Shown here piece after piece: positions 1 through 7,935 of a stretch of DNA of 64,000 nucleotides. The notes under the pieces were generated by a model, which saw nothing but the letters and a program-made list of their open reading frames with translations, ran no database searches and was not told where the DNA came from. Numbering within the stretch: position 1 is the stretch's first letter; every line of letters starts with the position of its first letter. The position numbers were made by a program, and so were the translations under genes. Source of the DNA: Pseudomonas brassicacearum subsp. neoaurantiaca (lineage in GTDB: Bacteria > Pseudomonadota > Gammaproteobacteria > Pseudomonadales > Pseudomonadaceae); NCBI RefSeq assembly GCF_013608025.1, contig NZ_VDLV01000007.1, positions 1 through 64,000 of the forward strand. Direction: 5' to 3'.

Positions 1-681
1 AACATCAATGGCCAGGTTTACCGTGGAGAGCTCCGCCAAGGGCGTCTGGCTCGGGCACAAGGTAATCAGCGAGGCACCGCTTTCACGCACCAGATTGGCG
101 GTGATCAACAGGTCTTTGGAACGTCCGGACTGGGAAATGCAGATTGCCACGTCGGTCGGCTTCAACGTGACGGCTGACATGGCCTGCATGTGCGGGTCGG
201 AATAAGCCGCTGCCGTAAGCAACAATCGGAAGAACTTGTGCTGGGCATCGGCTGCCACCGCGCCCGAGGCACCGAAGCCATAGAACTCGACGCGCTGGGC
301 CTGGGACATGGCCGTAACGGCTTTCTGCAACGCCACCGGGTCGAGCTTTTCACGAACCTCCATCAACGTGTGCAGGGTCGTATCGAAGATTTTCAGGCTG
401 TAGTCGGCGACCGAATCGTCTTCATGAATTGCGAACTGGCCAAAGCTCGCACCGGCCGCCAGGCTTTGCGCCAACTTGAGTTTCAGGTCCTGGAAACCCG
501 AACAACCAATGGCCCGGCAAAAGCGCACGATGGTCGGTTCGCTGATGCCAACGCTGTGGGCAAGATCGGCCATGGAACTGTGCATCACGGCCGCAGGATC
601 GAGCAGTACATGATCGGCGACTTTCAGCTCCGACTTGCGCAGCAGGTGGCGTGACTGGGCGATGTGTTGCAACAGGTTCAA
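1..681 (-). CDS. RpiR/HexR-family transcriptional regulator (3' end cut by window edge)
   Basis: Transcription factor with an N-terminal helix-turn-helix (residues about 1-75, with SMADLAHSVGISEPTIVRFCRA as recognition region) and a C-terminal SIS sugar-phosphate-binding domain starting near residue 115 (FYGFGASGAVAADAQHKF). 227 residues are visible of roughly 285 usual for the family; the C-terminus lies outside the window. The start is a TTG at 681, because the reading begins LNLLQHIAQSRHLL and no ATG is in frame upstream; AAGAG lies about 10 bases ahead of it. The family normally controls Entner-Doudoroff or glucose-6-phosphate dehydrogenase genes. This protein differs from canonical HexR (no MDRVRNLLEQI N-terminus), so it is probably the paralogue of that regulator and I give no symbol. 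A strong inverted repeat at 725-743 is the likely autoregulatory operator. Confidence 0.85.
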   Translation of the reverse strand, partial: MNLLQHIAQSRHLLRKSELKVADHVLLDPAAVMHSSMADLAHSVGISEPTIVRFCRAIGCSGFQDLKLKLAQSLAAGASFGQFAIHEDDSVADYSLKIFDTTLHTLMEVREKLDPVALQKAVTAMSQAQRVEFYGFGASGAVAADAQHKFFRLLLTAAAYSDPHMQAMSAVTLKPTDVAICISQSGRSKDLLITANLVRESGASLITLCPSQTPLAELSTVNLAIDV

Positions 682-724
682 AGGGCTGGACTCTTGTTAT
701 GGGCAGGTGCCGGGATGTAGCAAT

Positions 725-743
725 CTTGTAGTTATACTACAAG
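725..743. promoter_or_regulatory. Perfect inverted repeat, probable operator of the RpiR-family regulator
   Basis: CTTGTAGT-TAT-ACTACAAG: two perfect 8-base arms around a 3-base centre, 44 bp upstream of the TTG start. It fits the TTGT...ACAA layout reported for HexR-type sites in pseudomonads. On the minus strand it contains a -10-like TATAAC, so a bound repressor would cover the promoter. Autoregulation is inference. Confidence 0.6.
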
Positions 744-884
744 AAGTGTCTTTATGCCTGTCCAATACGTAACTGATTTAGCCCTGCCAACCTTTGTTTT
801 GGCGGGGAACGCTTCATGTAGCCGCGCCGCGAGGCAAGCGGGGAAAGTTTGAAACGATTCCTCGATCCAAACCGGCGTGCTGTC

Positions 885-3749
885 CTATTTTTGCGCCCCC
901 AACAAGCGAGCCAAGCCTTCAGCGCCGACCGGCCGACTGATGAGATACCCCTGGACTTCATCGCATTGTTCGTTTTTCAGGAAATCGAGCTGCCCTTGCC
1001 GCTCCACGCCCTCGGCCACTACCTTGAGTGAAAGCCCATGGGCCATCGCAATGATCGCGCGGGTAATGGCCGCGTCCTCGCCGCCCTCCTCCAGGCCGCG
1101 AATGAAGGCTTGGTCGATTTTCACGTAGTCCACCGGAATACGCTTGAGGTAGCTCAGGGAAGAATAGCCGGTGCCAAAATCGTCGATGGCCAGCTTGACC
1201 CCCAAATCCCGTAGCTGCTGGAAGGTCGCGATAATGTGTTCAACGCTGTCCAGCAGTTGGCTCTCGGTTAATTCCAGCTCAAGAAATTGCGGCTCCAGGC
1301 CGGTTTCTTCCAGCACTTGCCGCACAAGGCTGACTAGCTTGCCCTGGCGCAATTGATGCACCGACAAATTGACCGACACCCTGATCGGCGCGAGCCCCTG
1401 GCGCTGCCATTCACACGCCTGCCAGCAGGCCTGGCGCAATACGAACTCACCAATCGGACCGATCAACCCGGTCTCTTCGGCCAGGCCAATGAAATCTCCC
1501 GGAGGGACTTGGCCCATGCTTGGGTGGTCCCAGCGCACCAGGGCCTCAGCGGCATTCAGACGACCGGTCGCCAGGCACAATTTGGGTTGGTAAAACACCT
1601 TCAATTGCTGTTCTTCCAATGCCTTGCGCAATTGGTTTTCCAACTGCAAGCGCTCTAGTGTGCTGGCCTGCAGGCTATCGGTATAAAACTGAAAGTTATT
1701 TCCGCCCAAGTGTTTTGCATGCTGCATGGCCATGTTGGCCTGGCTGACCAGCATGGAAATTTCCCGCGCGTTATCGGGCAACAGGCTGATGCCAATGGAT
1801 GCGCTGACCACCAGTTCGTGGCCATCGATGGTCACCGGCACGCGGAGTTTGGTTGCCAGCCGGGTCGCAACGCGCGCCAGGCTCGAAAGATTGCCGTAGG
1901 CGTCGAACAGCACCGCGAACTCGTCTCCGGACAGCCGGGCGATGGTATCGGCCTCCGGCAGTGCATTGATCAGGCGCCGAGCCATTTTTTGCAGCAACTG
2001 GTCGGCGATGTCATGACCGAGGCTGTCGTTGAGCAGCTTGAAACGATCCAGATTGATATGCAGCAGCGCCAGGCTCCGTCGTCCACCCTGACGCACCCGC
2101 TGATGGGCTTCTTGCAGGCGCTCGCGGAACAGTGAACGGTTCGCCAGACCGGTCAGTTCGTCGTAATGCGTGAGATAGCGCATCCGCTCCTCGGACTCGC
2201 GTCGGGCCGAGAGATCCGCGAAGAAGCCGACGATATGGCTGACGTTGCCCCGCAGATCGCGGACCACGTTCAGCTGCAGCCACTGCGGATAAAGCTCGCC
2301 GTTGGCGCGAGCCTCCACCAGTTCGCCCTGCCAGGTGCCGTGTTGCTTGAGCGCTTGGCGAATGATCGAATAGTGTCGGCGGGCATCGCGGCTGCATGGC
2401 AGGTCAACCACATTGCGCCCCAGCATGTCGGCGATATTGAACCCGGTCACCCGCGTGAACGCCTGGTTGGCAGCCAGCAACGCGTAGTTCGGGTCGAAGA
2501 TCACGATGCCTTCGCTGGCCGCCTCGAACACCGTGGCCGCCAGTTGCCGCTGCTGTTCAAGTTCTTTGCTTGCGCTGATGTTTCGCCGGGTGCCGACCAT
2601 GCGTAGAACCCGACCGCCAGCGCTACGCTCCACGGCTCGACCGCGATCTTCGATCCAGACCCAATGGCCATCGCCGTGACGGACACGGTATTCGATCTGG
2701 TAATCCTCGCTACGGCCCTTCAGGTGCTCGACAAGCGCACGCTTGAGCGCAGGAAGGTCTTGCGGATGCAGCCGCGGGGTCAGATGGCTGAGCATCGCCG
2801 TGACGTATTCGGGCTCCAGGCCAAACAGTTCCTTGAGTTGGGTGTGGTGGACTTCGTCAGTCTGCAGGTTCCAATCCCAGAGCCCCAGCTCGCTGGCTTT
2901 CAGGGCCAGGGCCAGGCGCGCCTCGCTTTTACTCAGGGCTTGGCTGGCCGCGTCCAGCTCCAGGCTGCGTTGCGCCACGCGTTCTTCCAGGCCAACCTGG
3001 GCCGCACGCAGCCGGGCTTCGGCAGAACGGCGCTGTTCGACCTCACGCGCCAAGGCCTCGTTAAGCTGCGCGCCACGGGCTTGCGCCTGCTGCAAATGCT
3101 CGATCAGGGCCTGGTTCTGAAACCGTCGCAGCATGCCGTTGCGTATCAGCCGGTTGACCTGCCAGGCCACCACACTGAGGAAAACCAGCAGGACCAGCCC
3201 AAGCCAGCCCCAACCGAGCTGCTGTTCATCACCGCCCCAGAAAAGATAACCGATTGCCGGCAACAGGCACGGCAAGGTGAAGGACAGGTACGCTGAAAGG
3301 CTGACGGCGTAGGCAACGCTGGCCGACAACGTAGCCGCGCCGATCAGGCCAAACGCCCAGGCCTGTTGTTGGAAGCTGTCCGCCGGAACCAGCGCAATGC
3401 CGGCCCCGGCCAGCGTCAGGCCGGTCATGGCCGAGCCCAGCAAAAACATGCGCAACCAGATCGGGTGCGCCTGGCGGCTTGGCATCGCCGAATCGAACGC
3501 TGCCACCTGGATCACCCGCAGCGCTACCAGCGACAACAACCAGACCAGCCATACGCTGACCAGGAAATAGCGCGATGGCTGCCACAACAGTGCGGCACAG
3601 ACCAGACCGTTGATCAGCATGAACAGCGTGGGCAGCAGTGAGCCCTGATACAGCAGCCTTGTGCGTTCGACCGCCATTTCCGTGGCGTACTGCTTGTAAA
3701 TGACCCGCGGCTCAACACAAGGGCCAGCCAGATCGGAATTGAAGGTCAT
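885..3749 (-). CDS. Membrane-anchored PAS-PAS-GGDEF-EAL c-di-GMP protein
   Basis: 954 residues. Five to six membrane segments lie in residues 38-196, then a coiled coil (about 210-280), two PAS/PAC modules (about 283-395 and 405-515), a GGDEF domain (about 525-690) and an EAL domain (about 705-950). The diguanylate cyclase signature is SGDEF (607-611), with the first glycine replaced. The phosphodiesterase motifs are complete: EALVRW (735-740), NLS, ELTES, DDFGTGYSSL (856-865), KIDQ, EGVE (913-916) and QGYLISRP. I infer mainly c-di-GMP hydrolysis, with the GGDEF domain weak or regulatory, and sensing through the membrane and PAS regions. It is co-oriented with the regulator downstream and divergent from uvrD. 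The start is ATG at 3749; no strong Shine-Dalgarno sequence precedes it. Confidence 0.9.
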   Translation of the reverse strand: MTFNSDLAGPCVEPRVIYKQYATEMAVERTRLLYQGSLLPTLFMLINGLVCAALLWQPSRYFLVSVWLVWLLSLVALRVIQVAAFDSAMPSRQAHPIWLRMFLLGSAMTGLTLAGAGIALVPADSFQQQAWAFGLIGAATLSASVAYAVSLSAYLSFTLPCLLPAIGYLFWGGDEQQLGWGWLGLVLLVFLSVVAWQVNRLIRNGMLRRFQNQALIEHLQQAQARGAQLNEALAREVEQRRSAEARLRAAQVGLEERVAQRSLELDAASQALSKSEARLALALKASELGLWDWNLQTDEVHHTQLKELFGLEPEYVTAMLSHLTPRLHPQDLPALKRALVEHLKGRSEDYQIEYRVRHGDGHWVWIEDRGRAVERSAGGRVLRMVGTRRNISASKELEQQRQLAATVFEAASEGIVIFDPNYALLAANQAFTRVTGFNIADMLGRNVVDLPCSRDARRHYSIIRQALKQHGTWQGELVEARANGELYPQWLQLNVVRDLRGNVSHIVGFFADLSARRESEERMRYLTHYDELTGLANRSLFRERLQEAHQRVRQGGRRSLALLHINLDRFKLLNDSLGHDIADQLLQKMARRLINALPEADTIARLSGDEFAVLFDAYGNLSSLARVATRLATKLRVPVTIDGHELVVSASIGISLLPDNAREISMLVSQANMAMQHAKHLGGNNFQFYTDSLQASTLERLQLENQLRKALEEQQLKVFYQPKLCLATGRLNAAEALVRWDHPSMGQVPPGDFIGLAEETGLIGPIGEFVLRQACWQACEWQRQGLAPIRVSVNLSVHQLRQGKLVSLVRQVLEETGLEPQFLELELTESQLLDSVEHIIATFQQLRDLGVKLAIDDFGTGYSSLSYLKRIPVDYVKIDQAFIRGLEEGGEDAAITRAIIAMAHGLSLKVVAEGVERQGQLDFLKNEQCDEVQGYLISRPVGAEGLARLLGAQK

Positions 3750-3974
3750 AGTCGATGTTCTTGTTCTTATTCAGGGGCGCATGGTGCACCCGAAACGAGA
3801 ACCGAGCATACACAAGCCAAAGGCCATCCCACACTGCTCTCGCTCATAAAAATGCTGAAAAAATGGCCATTCCACTGGGCATTGGTGACGCCAGGCGAGC
3901 GCCATCCATGCCTGTAGAGGCTGACCAACCGGTCGTCACCAAGCGGTGTTTTGTCGGTTGATGCAAAGCTCGGT

Positions 3975-4003
3975 TTGCCCGGGGTGGCGCCGCACCCTAG
4001 AAT
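3975..4003 (+). promoter_or_regulatory. Putative sigma70 promoter of uvrD
   Basis: TTGCCC (3975-3980), a 17-bp spacer, and TAGAAT (3998-4003). Transcription would be expected to begin about 7 bases after the -10, which is the A of the uvrD ATG at 4010. No Shine-Dalgarno-like sequence occurs between the -10 and the ATG, so the transcript looks leaderless. No LexA box of CTGT-N8-ACAG form was seen in the 260-bp gap 3750-4009, which otherwise shows nothing notable. Confidence 0.45.
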
Positions 4004-4009
4004 GCGCCG

Positions 4010-6193
4010 ATGCGCGATGATCTCTCCCTTCTGCTGAACTCCCTTAACGATGCCCAACGCCAGGCAGTTGCTGCCTCCGTTGGCCGTCAGTTGGTCCTGG
4101 CCGGTGCCGGCTCCGGCAAGACCCGAGTGCTGGTGCACCGTATCGCCTGGTTGATCCAGGTCGAGAACGCCTCGCCCCATTCGATCCTGTCGGTGACCTT
4201 TACCAACAAGGCTGCCGCCGAGATGCGTCATCGCATCGAACAGCTGATGGGCATCAATCCCGCCGGCATGTGGGTCGGTACGTTCCACGGTCTGGCGCAT
4301 CGCCTTCTGCGAGCCCACTGGCAGGAAGCCGGCTTGAGCCAGACTTTCCAGATCCTGGATAGCGATGACCAGCAACGCCTGGTCAAGCGGGTCATCCGCG
4401 AGCTGGGCCTGGACGAACAACGCTGGCCGGCCCGTCAGGCCCAATGGTTCATCAACGGCCAGAAAGACGAGGGCCTGCGCCCACAACATATCCAGGCCAG
4501 CGGCGACCTTTTCCTGGCGACCATGCGCAGCATCTATGAAGCCTACGAGGCGGCGTGCCAGCGTGCCGGCGTCATCGACTTCTCCGAGCTGCTGCTACGG
4601 GCCCTGGATCTCTGGCGTGACCACCCTGGCCTGCTGGCTCATTACCAGAAGCGCTTCCGGCATGTCCTGGTGGACGAATTCCAGGACACCAACGCCGTTC
4701 AATATGCATGGTTGCGCCTGCTCGCCAAGGGCGGCGACAGCCTGATGGTGGTGGGTGACGACGACCAGTCGATTTATGGCTGGCGTGGCGCGAAGATCGA
4801 GAACATCCACCAGTACTCGGCGGACTTTCCCGACGCCGAGGTCATTCGCCTCGAACAGAACTATCGCTCCACCGCCGGCATCCTCAAGGCTGCCAACGCC
4901 CTGATCGCCAACAATACCGGGCGCCTGGGCAAGGAACTGTGGACCGACGGCAGCGAAGGCGAGGCGATCAATCTCTACGCCGCCTTCAACGAACACGATG
5001 AGGCCCGCTATGTAGTGGAAACCATCGAGAGCGCCTTGAAGACCGGCCTGGCCCGCAGCGACATCGCCATCCTGTATCGCTCCAACGCCCAGTCGCGGGT
5101 GCTTGAAGAGGCCTTGTTGCGCGAACGGATCCCTTACCGGATCTATGGTGGACAGCGCTTCTTCGAGCGCGCCGAAATCAAGAACGCCATGGCCTACCTG
5201 CGCCTGATCGAAGGCCGTGGCAACGACGCGGCCCTGGAGCGGGTAATCAACGTGCCGACGCGGGGCATCGGCGAGAAAACCGTCGAGGCGATTCGCGAAC
5301 ATGCCCGTCACAGCCATGTGTCGATGTGGGAAGCCATGCGCCTGCTGGTCGACAACAAGGGCGTGACCGGTCGCGCCGCCGGCGCCCTGAAGGCCTTCAT
5401 GGATTTGATAGAAGACCTGGCTGCCAAGTGCGGGGAAATGCCGCTGCACCTGATGACCCAGACCGTCATCGAGCAATCCGGCTTGATCGCTTATCACGAA
5501 GCGGAAAAAGGCGAGAAAGGCCAGGCCCGGGTGGAGAACCTTGAGGAACTGGTCAGCGCCGCGCGCAACTTCGAAACGACCGAAGAAGACGAAGACCTGT
5601 CGCCCTTGTCGGCCTTCCTCGGCCATGCCTCCCTGGAGGCGGGCGACACCCAGGCTGACGAGCATGAAGACAGCATCCAGCTGATGACCCTGCACAGCGC
5701 CAAGGGCCTGGAATTCCCGTATGTGTTCCTGGTGGGCATGGAGGAAGGCCTGTTTCCGCACAAGATGAGCCTGGAAGAACCCGGACGCCTGGAAGAAGAA
5801 CGCCGCCTCGCCTACGTTGGCATCACCCGCGCCATGCAGAACCTGGTGATGACTTACGCGGAAACCCGACGTTTATATGGCAGCGAGACCTACAACAAGG
5901 TGTCGCGCTTCGTACGAGAAGTGCCGAAAGGTCTTATCCAGGAAGTACGGCTTTCCAACAGCGTCAGCCGTCCGTTCGGCGGCAGCCAGCAGCAAGGCAC
6001 CAGCAGCCTGTTCGGCGGAAGTGATATTCCGGAAACCGGCTTCAGCCTTGGCCAGGCGGTACGGCATTCGGTGTTCGGCGACGGTGTGATCCTCAACTTT
6101 GAAGGCGCCGGTGCCCAGGCTCGGGTGCAGGTCAACTTCAGCGAAGGCAGCAAATGGCTGATGCTGGGGTACGCCAAGCTCGAGGCGATCTAG
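4010..6193 (+). CDS. uvrD: DNA helicase II UvrD
   Basis: 727 residues, usual length for UvrD (E. coli 720). It is a superfamily 1A 3'-5' helicase that unwinds DNA behind UvrABC and MutHLS incision and removes recombinase filaments. Visible motifs: Q-motif region LNDAQRQAV, Walker A GAGSGKT (32-38), motif II DEFQDT (about 222), motif III DDDQSIYGWRGA (about 249), motif V LHSAKGLEFPYVF and motif VI YVGITRAM. The C-terminus ends in the UvrD Tudor-like segment. The start is well supported, since MRDDLSLLLNSLNDAQR aligns from the first residue with E. coli UvrD. The gene stands alone, divergent from the GGDEF-EAL gene. Confidence 0.97.
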   Translation: MRDDLSLLLNSLNDAQRQAVAASVGRQLVLAGAGSGKTRVLVHRIAWLIQVENASPHSILSVTFTNKAAAEMRHRIEQLMGINPAGMWVGTFHGLAHRLLRAHWQEAGLSQTFQILDSDDQQRLVKRVIRELGLDEQRWPARQAQWFINGQKDEGLRPQHIQASGDLFLATMRSIYEAYEAACQRAGVIDFSELLLRALDLWRDHPGLLAHYQKRFRHVLVDEFQDTNAVQYAWLRLLAKGGDSLMVVGDDDQSIYGWRGAKIENIHQYSADFPDAEVIRLEQNYRSTAGILKAANALIANNTGRLGKELWTDGSEGEAINLYAAFNEHDEARYVVETIESALKTGLARSDIAILYRSNAQSRVLEEALLRERIPYRIYGGQRFFERAEIKNAMAYLRLIEGRGNDAALERVINVPTRGIGEKTVEAIREHARHSHVSMWEAMRLLVDNKGVTGRAAGALKAFMDLIEDLAAKCGEMPLHLMTQTVIEQSGLIAYHEAEKGEKGQARVENLEELVSAARNFETTEEDEDLSPLSAFLGHASLEAGDTQADEHEDSIQLMTLHSAKGLEFPYVFLVGMEEGLFPHKMSLEEPGRLEEERRLAYVGITRAMQNLVMTYAETRRLYGSETYNKVSRFVREVPKGLIQEVRLSNSVSRPFGGSQQQGTSSLFGGSDIPETGFSLGQAVRHSVFGDGVILNFEGAGAQARVQVNFSEGSKWLMLGYAKLEAI

Positions 6194-6210
6194 CGATCTG
6201 CATAGAACCT

Positions 6211-6300
6211 GTGGGAGCGAGCTTGCTCGCGATAGCGGTAGATCAGCCACTATTGATGCTGACTGACACGCCGCCATCGCGAGCAAGCTCGCTCCCACAG
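6211..6300. repeat. REPIN (paired REP palindromes), CTTG-loop type
   Basis: GTGGGAGCGAGCTTGCTCGC at the left and GCGAGCAAGCTCGCTCCCAC at the right form a complete inverted repeat around a central 40-odd bases. Each arm is itself a short palindrome. This is the standard two-REP unit of fluorescens-group pseudomonads, spread by a RAYT transposase that is not in this window. It lies between uvrD and the Tim44-like gene. The rest of the gap 6194-6497 shows no further structure. Confidence 0.9.
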
Positions 6301-6497
6301 TTCGTTCTGGGGAAGCCAGAACATTTCCGATAGAACTTGTCCCTCTTTCCTACAGCCCAAAGCGAACTGGCCTGCTTGCACAGCCGAACCTGAACCTCAG
6401 CTGTCACGCAAAAGCCCGAAACACTCTGCCGCTAGCCAGCAACAGTTCAGCTGTGCAACATGGCGCGCGTGCTATCCACAAATGGGAATGCCTTTAT

Positions 6498-7370
6498 ATG
6501 AAACGTTTTCTTAGCATCGCCATGGCCTTGTGCATCGGCCTGACGATGGCCATCGACGCCAATGCCGCCAAGCGTTTTGGCGGTGGTAAAAGTTCGGGCG
6601 CAGCCCCGACTCACCAGACCAGCCAGATGGCGCCGTCCTCTGCCGCCGGGTCCACTGCCGCCACCGCAGGCGCGGCCGGTGCTGCTGGCGCCGCTACCAA
6701 GGCCAGCGGTGCTTCGCGTTGGCTCGGCCCCCTGGCCGGTATCGCCGCCGGTGGCCTGCTCGCTTCCATGTTCATGGGCGACGGTTTCCAGGGCATGCAG
6801 ATCTTCGACATCCTGATCATGGCGGTCATCGCCTTCCTGGTTTTCCGTTTCATCGCAGCCCGTCGTCGCAAGCAGCAGGAGCAGTTCGCTCCGGCCGGTC
6901 ATGCGCCGATGCAGCGTGAAGTGTTCAACCAGCAGCCTGCCGGCGGTTCGATCTTCGGTGGCGCGGCCGCTCCAGTGGCGCGTCCAGTGATCAATGCGCC
7001 CGCCTGGTTCAACGAGCAGCGCTTCATCGAAGCGGCGCGCAGCCACTTCATGTCGTTGCAGCAGCACTGGGACGCGAACGAAATGGACAAGATCGCCGAG
7101 TTCGTAACCCCGCAACTGCTGGAGTTCCTCAAGCGCGAGCGGACCGAGCTGGGGGACGGCTACCAGTCCACCCACATCGAGAACCTGCAGGTGCAACTGG
7201 ACGGCGTCGACGACCGCGCCGATAAGACCATCGCCACCCTGACCTTTATCGGTGTGTCGAAAGATTCCCGCTTCGACCAGGGTGAGGCGTTCAGCGAAAG
7301 CTGGAACATGGAACGTGCCCAAGGCGAGAACCAGCCTTGGCTGGTGGCTGGTATCCGCCAGAACGGTTGA
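6498..7370 (+). CDS. Tim44-like domain membrane protein
   Basis: 290 residues. A signal peptide (MKRFLSIAMALCIGLTMAIDANA) is followed by an Ala/Gly/Ser/Thr-rich linker, a membrane region (about 75-125, with ILIMAVIAFLVFRFIA) and a C-terminal Tim44-like domain (about 160-290; a fold related to NTF2/lipid-binding modules). The bacterial family has no settled biochemical role. The start is set at ATG 6498 rather than the earlier in-frame Met at 6453, because the signal peptide begins there and GGGAA lies about 9 bases ahead. It is followed by an intrinsic terminator and appears monocistronic. Confidence 0.8.
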   Translation: MKRFLSIAMALCIGLTMAIDANAAKRFGGGKSSGAAPTHQTSQMAPSSAAGSTAATAGAAGAAGAATKASGASRWLGPLAGIAAGGLLASMFMGDGFQGMQIFDILIMAVIAFLVFRFIAARRRKQQEQFAPAGHAPMQREVFNQQPAGGSIFGGAAAPVARPVINAPAWFNEQRFIEAARSHFMSLQQHWDANEMDKIAEFVTPQLLEFLKRERTELGDGYQSTHIENLQVQLDGVDDRADKTIATLTFIGVSKDSRFDQGEAFSESWNMERAQGENQPWLVAGIRQNG

Positions 7371-7402
7371 ACCTTTCCGCGTTTCGCATGTTGAAATAAA
7401 AG

Positions 7403-7426
7403 AACCCCGGCACTTGCCGGGGTTTT
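7403..7426 (+). terminator. Rho-independent terminator of the Tim44-like gene
   Basis: AACCCCGGCA-CTT-GCCGGGGTT stem followed by TTTTCTATTT, 32 bp after the stop codon. Confidence 0.85.
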
Positions 7427-7508
7427 CTATTTCGCAGTTGCATCTACGGCGGGCTACTGTATAAACCGCCCATATAAAACCGCGCCATCGAGAAAGAGGA
7501 TCCCGGAC

Positions 7509-7916
7509 GTGGAAGAAATCATCGAACAATTACGCGAAGCCAACGAACCCGTACCGGTTCCGCTGGAGTTACCTGATGAAGATCTGCTGGTAGAAATCGA
7601 AGAGCAGCTATTCATCGATATCCCATTCGTGTTCAGGGAGTTTTTGCTGACCGTCAGCGATGTCGTCTATGGCAGCCTGGAGCCGGTGACCGTTACCGAT
7701 CCGCAATCCCATACCTACCTGCCGGATGTCGCGGCCAACGCATGGGACGCTGGCGTCGATCGGAGCCTGATTCCGATTTGCCAGGACGGCGACGATTATT
7801 ATTGCGTCGAAGAAGACGGCACCGTGGTGCTGTGGCAGGCCGAGGAAGAGCTGATCGCCGAGGAGACCTGGGAGTCGGTCTGGCATTGGGCTCGGGACGT
7901 CTGGTTGGAAAGCTGA
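7509..7916 (+). CDS. SMI1/KNR4-family protein
   Basis: 135 residues, acidic, composed of a single SMI1/KNR4 (SUKH) fold: LPDEDLLVEIEEQL, IPFVFREFLLTVSDVVYGSLEPV, DVAANAWDAGV, PICQDGDDYYCVEEDGTVVLW and WESVWHWARDVW. In bacteria such domains occur both as immunity proteins for polymorphic toxins and as stand-alone housekeeping proteins. No toxin gene is adjacent, so a housekeeping role is likelier here. The start is GTG at 7509, with AGAGGA about 9 bases upstream. The convergent antiporter gene ends 19 bp away. Confidence 0.75.
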   Translation: MEEIIEQLREANEPVPVPLELPDEDLLVEIEEQLFIDIPFVFREFLLTVSDVVYGSLEPVTVTDPQSHTYLPDVAANAWDAGVDRSLIPICQDGDDYYCVEEDGTVVLWQAEEELIAEETWESVWHWARDVWLES

Positions 7917-7935
7917 TCCGCCAGCCCGTCGCTGG

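Noticed and set aside
725-743. Possible third Zur box in GTTATACTACAAG
   Set aside because: The symmetry axis of the palindrome is different (arms CTTGTAGT/ACTACAAG) and the right half does not fit TATAAC; it is better explained as an RpiR/HexR-type site.
782-806. Hairpin between the GGDEF-EAL gene and the RpiR gene
   Set aside because: The stem is imperfect and no T run follows on the minus strand, so a terminator is not supported.
7509-7916. SMI1/KNR4 protein as an immunity protein of a toxin system
   Set aside because: No toxin, secretion or repeat genes adjoin it; the neighbours are housekeeping genes.
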